Below, in pieces: positions 5,103-8,120 of a stretch of 8,120 nt of DNA. A program made the translations under genes and the position numbers. The notes below the pieces were generated by a model. The model was not told the origin of the DNA. It saw only the letters and a program-made list of their open reading frames with translations, and made no database searches. How positions within the stretch are numbered: position 1 is the stretch's first letter; the number at the start of each line of letters is the position of its first letter. The DNA comes from Bacteroidales bacterium (GTDB lineage: Bacteria > Bacteroidota > Bacteroidia > Bacteroidales > UBA7960): assembly GCA_003557965.1 (NCBI GenBank), contig PWND01000259.1, forward strand, positions 1 to 8,120, written 5' to 3'.

Positions 5103-8093
5103 ATGGAAAAAGAAGTAATATTTAACAAAAAAAATGCAACTTCAACTTTTGACAGCAAGTTGGTATTATTATCTTTCATTTTTTATATTTTATTAAATTT
5201 TTTGTATTTGCCTCTCTCCTATTGCCAGGAACTATCATGGCAACATTATGACTCGTTAAGAATATCACATCTGCAAAAAAACCAACCGGATTCAGCTTTG
5301 CTTTTTGCCAAAATGGCTATTGACAAAGCAAAGATTGAAGTTGGTGAAAAAGACTATGTTTATGCTGATATGATAAGCTATGCTGCCGGCATATATTTTA
5401 ACACAGGAAACCATACCAAAGCAATATATTATTATGAAAAAGAATGCTCTGTCAGGGAAAACCTTTTTTATGAAAACCCTGTTAATTACATAAACTGCTT
5501 AAACAGGCTGGCATTAGTATACCGGCGTACAGGGCAAAATGACAAATCTAAAGAAACATTTTTAAAGGCTATTGAATATGTTGAAAATAGTATTGGTAAA
5601 GAACATTCTGTTTATGGAAGCCTGTTAAACAGTTTCGCTAACCTCAAATATTCAACAGGTAATTATAACAAGGCTTTGGCATTGTTCTTAGAGGCATCTG
5701 AAAATATAAAGAACAGTCTCGGAGAACATGATCCTTTATACAGTACAACACTTAACAACCTGGCAGGGATATACACAATCATGGGGCAATATGATAAGGC
5801 TTTGCCAATGTATCTTGAGGCTTTGGATATTACTGAAAAAACTTTGGGTAAAAAACATTCAACCTATGCTATTCGTCTCAACAGCCTGGCACAATTGTAT
5901 TTGAGGCTTGGACAATATAACAGGGCGCTGCCCCTGTTTAAGGAAGCAATAAAAATTACCGAAGAAACACTGGGGAAAGAGAACACTACCTATAGTGTTA
6001 ACCTAAATAACCTAGCAAGCCTATATAGGTTAATGGGTGAGTATAATAAAGCTTTGCCATTGTTTTATGAAGCTGTTGAAGTTACTGAAAAAATATATGG
6101 AAAAGATCATCCGGAATACGGCAACCGTATAAACAATTTGGCTGGTGTACAAAGGTTTTTGGGTAACTATGATGAAGCAATAGCACTTTACCGGGAAGCA
6201 CTTGAAATCGTTGAAAAGAATTTTGGTAAAGAACATTCTGTATATAGCAGCCGGTTAAACAACCTGGCAAGCATGTATGTCACACAAGCTTTGCCTGACA
6301 AAGCTTTGCCGCTTTACAAAGAAGCACTGGAGATTACTGAAAGGACTTTGGGTAAATCACATCCAAATTATGGAATATGCTTAATAAACCTGGCTAATGC
6401 TTACGATTTTTCCAAAAGCTATAGTGAAGCTTATCCATTGTATATGAGCTCTTTTGAAAATAATTTGGTTAACCTTGACAGGGCATTCACATTCCTGTCA
6501 GAGAAAGAGAAAGAAGATTTTATTAAAACCGTCAATTCAGATTTTAACTATTATCAAAGTTTTCTGTTAAGATACAATGCTCAGAATCCGGCAGTAGGTG
6601 CTGATGCATATAATATTGGGCTGGCAACAAAAGGAATGATACTTCAATCAGGAATTGAAATGAGAGAGTCAATATTAAACAGCGGTGATAGTACCGCATT
6701 GGAAAAATATGACCAATGGGTTCAAATCAGAACACGGCTGTCAAAACAATATTCATTACCTCTAACTGAACGAACTGACAATATTGATTACATGGAGCAG
6801 AAAGCTGAAAGGCTTGAAGGCGAACTGGCCAGGTTGTCAAACACTTTTGACAGGGTTAACAGGTTGACTAATGTGAAATGGCAGGATGTACAGGCAAAAC
6901 TTGCTGAAAATGAAGCTGCAATTGAATTTGTTTCTTTTGATTATACAAAAGATAAAAACACTACCGATTCTGTGTTCTATGTGGCTCTGCTGACAAAAAA
7001 AGAATCTGAACACCCGGTTCTGATCCCATTATTTGAAAGAAAAGAGCTTGAAGTGATTCTCGGGCAAACGTATAATAATAGCTTTGATTTTATTAATAGC
7101 ATCCATGGTACAATCAACAGGAGGACAAGCAATGCAGCTATGCTTTATGAACTAATCTGGAAACCCATGGAAAGTTACCTGGAAGATGTTACTACTATAT
7201 ATTATTCTCCCGGCGGATTGTTGCATAAGGTCAGTTTAGCCGCTCTTTCTACCGCTGAAAATGAATTTTTATGTGATATTTATAACTTTAATCTTGTTTC
7301 AAGCACTTCTCAAATTCGCAAACAGGATGAAAGATTTTATTTTAATGATCCTGTGTTTTTTGGGGGTATTTTATACAATGGCCCTGAAACAATTAAAGAA
7401 GTATGGAGCTTCTTACCGGGAACGTTGACTGAGATTGAAAAGATTGCCGGTATGCTTAAAAAATCAGGTGTTGAAAGCCAAAGCTTTACAGGTATAAATG
7501 CTACTGAAAGTAAATTTAAGGAGGTTGCGCAAAACAGCGGGCTGCTGCATATTGCTACACATGGCTTTTTCTATCCCTGCCCGGACGATATGATAGCAGC
7601 TGAACAAGAGCGTATTATACACGGGGCAGTTGAGTTCAGAGGTGATCATGGCTTTGGTGTCAGCAGCTTCATGGAAAACCCCAACCCCTTGATGCGTTCA
7701 GGGCTTGTTTTTGCCGGTGCAAACGATGCCTGGAATGCAACCACAAGAAATATTGAAACTGATGATGGTGTACTTACTGCACATGAGGTAGCTAATATGA
7801 ATCTTCATAACACCCAACTCGTCGTACTCTCCGCCTGCGAAACAGGCCTTGGCGATATCCGTGGCAGCGAAGGGGTTTATGGGCTACAGCGCGCATTTAA
7901 AATGGCCGGAGTAGATTACATTATAATGAGCCTTTGGCAAGTTCCCGATAAGGAAACAGTTGAATTCATGGAAATATTTTACACAAAACTACTTGACCAT
8001 AGGAATATAAGAATAGCATTCAACGAAACCCAAAGAGAGATGCGACAAAATTACGACCCGTTCTTTTGGGCGGCGTTTGTTTTAATAGAATAG
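5103..8093 (+). CDS. Exported TPR-CHAT protein 2 (paralogue of protein 1)
   Basis: The product has 996 residues; the ATG at 5103 is the only start ahead of the export signal. The signal has a 19-residue polar/basic n-region, a long hydrophobic core (about 20-39) and then SYCQE. The Cys does not fit a lipobox because Tyr precedes it, so cleavage by signal peptidase I, or retention as a membrane anchor, is expected. Residues 85-462 are nine 42-residue TPR units, one fewer than in protein 1. A helical linker (463-592) and a CHAT domain (593-996) follow, with the expected catalytic H820 in LLHIATHGFF and C912 in LSACETG, again 92 residues apart. Beyond the repeats the two proteins align over essentially their whole length (534 versus 532 residues). 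It differs locally, for example YPCP after the catalytic His where protein 1 has YPDP. The gene ends in tandem TAG codons, followed at once by a hairpin. It is probably a protease acting outside the cytoplasm, alongside or in complex with protein 1; its target is unknown. Confidence 0.93.
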   Translation: MEKEVIFNKKNATSTFDSKLVLLSFIFYILLNFLYLPLSYCQELSWQHYDSLRISHLQKNQPDSALLFAKMAIDKAKIEVGEKDYVYADMISYAAGIYFNTGNHTKAIYYYEKECSVRENLFYENPVNYINCLNRLALVYRRTGQNDKSKETFLKAIEYVENSIGKEHSVYGSLLNSFANLKYSTGNYNKALALFLEASENIKNSLGEHDPLYSTTLNNLAGIYTIMGQYDKALPMYLEALDITEKTLGKKHSTYAIRLNSLAQLYLRLGQYNRALPLFKEAIKITEETLGKENTTYSVNLNNLASLYRLMGEYNKALPLFYEAVEVTEKIYGKDHPEYGNRINNLAGVQRFLGNYDEAIALYREALEIVEKNFGKEHSVYSSRLNNLASMYVTQALPDKALPLYKEALEITERTLGKSHPNYGICLINLANAYDFSKSYSEAYPLYMSSFENNLVNLDRAFTFLSEKEKEDFIKTVNSDFNYYQSFLLRYNAQNPAVGADAYNIGLATKGMILQSGIEMRESILNSGDSTALEKYDQWVQIRTRLSKQYSLPLTERTDNIDYMEQKAERLEGELARLSNTFDRVNRLTNVKWQDVQAKLAENEAAIEFVSFDYTKDKNTTDSVFYVALLTKKESEHPVLIPLFERKELEVILGQTYNNSFDFINSIHGTINRRTSNAAMLYELIWKPMESYLEDVTTIYYSPGGLLHKVSLAALSTAENEFLCDIYNFNLVSSTSQIRKQDERFYFNDPVFFGGILYNGPETIKEVWSFLPGTLTEIEKIAGMLKKSGVESQSFTGINATESKFKEVAQNSGLLHIATHGFFYPCPDDMIAAEQERIIHGAVEFRGDHGFGVSSFMENPNPLMRSGLVFAGANDAWNATTRNIETDDGVLTAHEVANMNLHNTQLVVLSACETGLGDIRGSEGVYGLQRAFKMAGVDYIIMSLWQVPDKETVEFMEIFYTKLLDHRNIRIAFNETQREMRQNYDPFFWAAFVLIE
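5355..6488 (+). repeat. Nine tandem 126-bp TPR-coding units in TPR-CHAT gene 2
   Basis: Nine 42-codon units begin at 5355 and recur every 126 bp to 6488 (residues 85-462). The central units read like LNNLAxLYxxMGxYxKALPLFxEAL followed by xxTExxLGKxH. The first unit is degenerate and the last is a cap, as in gene 1. Units 4 and 6 carry 'MG(Q/E)Y(D/N)KALP' and unit 5 carries 'LGQYNRALP', the same kind of alternation seen in gene 1. Confidence 0.92.
6879..8090 (+). other. CHAT domain region of TPR-CHAT protein 2
   Basis: Residues 593-996, starting at the WQDV...NEAAIEF segment. The expected catalytic histidine H820 is encoded at 7560-7562 and the nucleophile C912 at 7836-7838. The region RSGLVFAGAND and the whole block from TQLVVLSACETG to AFKMAG match protein 1 exactly, while the segment between the catalytic His and RSG varies in sequence and by a couple of residues in length. 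Confidence 0.85.
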
Positions 8094-8094
8094 T

Positions 8095-8118
8095 AGGGAC
8101 AGGACTTGGCCTGTCCTT
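8095..8118 (+). terminator. Strong hairpin after the TPR-CHAT pair; possible terminator or dispersed repeat
   Basis: GGACAGG (8097-8103) pairs perfectly with CCTGTCC (8110-8116) around a 6-nt loop; a G-T and an A-T pair extend the stem to 8095 and 8118. It starts two bases after the stop codon, so it is well placed to end the transcript. The window ends before any U-tract could be seen. The 'GTAGGGAC...' opening also resembles short palindromic repeats scattered through many bacterial genomes, an alternative that only genome-wide comparison can settle. Confidence 0.55.
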
Positions 8119-8120
8119 CA

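Noticed and set aside
5160..5235. Lipoprotein signal in TPR-CHAT protein 2 (Cys near residue 41)
   Set aside because: The residues before the Cys are L-S-Y. A Tyr at -1 does not fit the lipobox, which needs a small residue such as Gly, Ala or Ser.
6030..7649. Three open frames of 61-68 codons on the minus strand inside TPR-CHAT gene 2
   Set aside because: Same reasoning: they are shadows of a strongly supported sense gene.
1929..8093. Type III-E CRISPR (Craspase) TPR-CHAT subunit
   Set aside because: No Cas7-11-like gene, CRISPR array or other cas gene is in the window, and both proteins have export signals that do not fit a cytosolic effector complex.

Overview
The window is AT-rich and densely coded. 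Several features point to a member of the Bacteroidota: a SpoIIE-type phosphatase C-terminus typical of that phylum, signal peptides ending in a '(L)YSQ'-like site, no clear Shine-Dalgarno sequences, and promoter candidates of the TTTG / TAnnTTTG type rather than TTGACA / TATAAT. The order within the phylum cannot be fixed from this sequence.

Layout. Positions 2-523 (+) hold the 3' end of a SpoIIE/PP2C-like serine phosphatase gene that begins outside the window. It meets tail-to-tail, with a 4-bp overlap, a complete HI0933/YhiN-family FAD-dependent oxidoreductase gene (520-1794, -). A short divergent control region (1795-1928) carries promoter candidates for both directions and a perfect 12-bp palindrome. 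Then come two large co-directional paralogous genes, 1929-5030 and 5103-8093, separated by 72 bp with no obvious terminator or promoter. The window closes with a strong hairpin (8095-8118) just after the second gene.

The two large genes are the main interest. Each encodes a protein with an N-terminal export signal, a solenoid of 42-residue kinesin-light-chain-like tetratricopeptide repeats (about 10 in the first, 9 in the second), a helical linker, and a C-terminal CHAT domain (caspase-like, clan CD) with an intact His/Cys pair (H857/C949 and H820/C912). The His-Cys spacing is 92 residues in both. They look like an ancient tandem duplication whose products are probably co-expressed, exported, predicted cysteine proteases with a repeat-built recognition arm. 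The substrate is not visible: no gasdermin-like, CRISPR or toxin gene lies in the window. The phosphatase and the oxidoreductase are transcribed separately from the pair, and nothing in the sequence ties them functionally to it.
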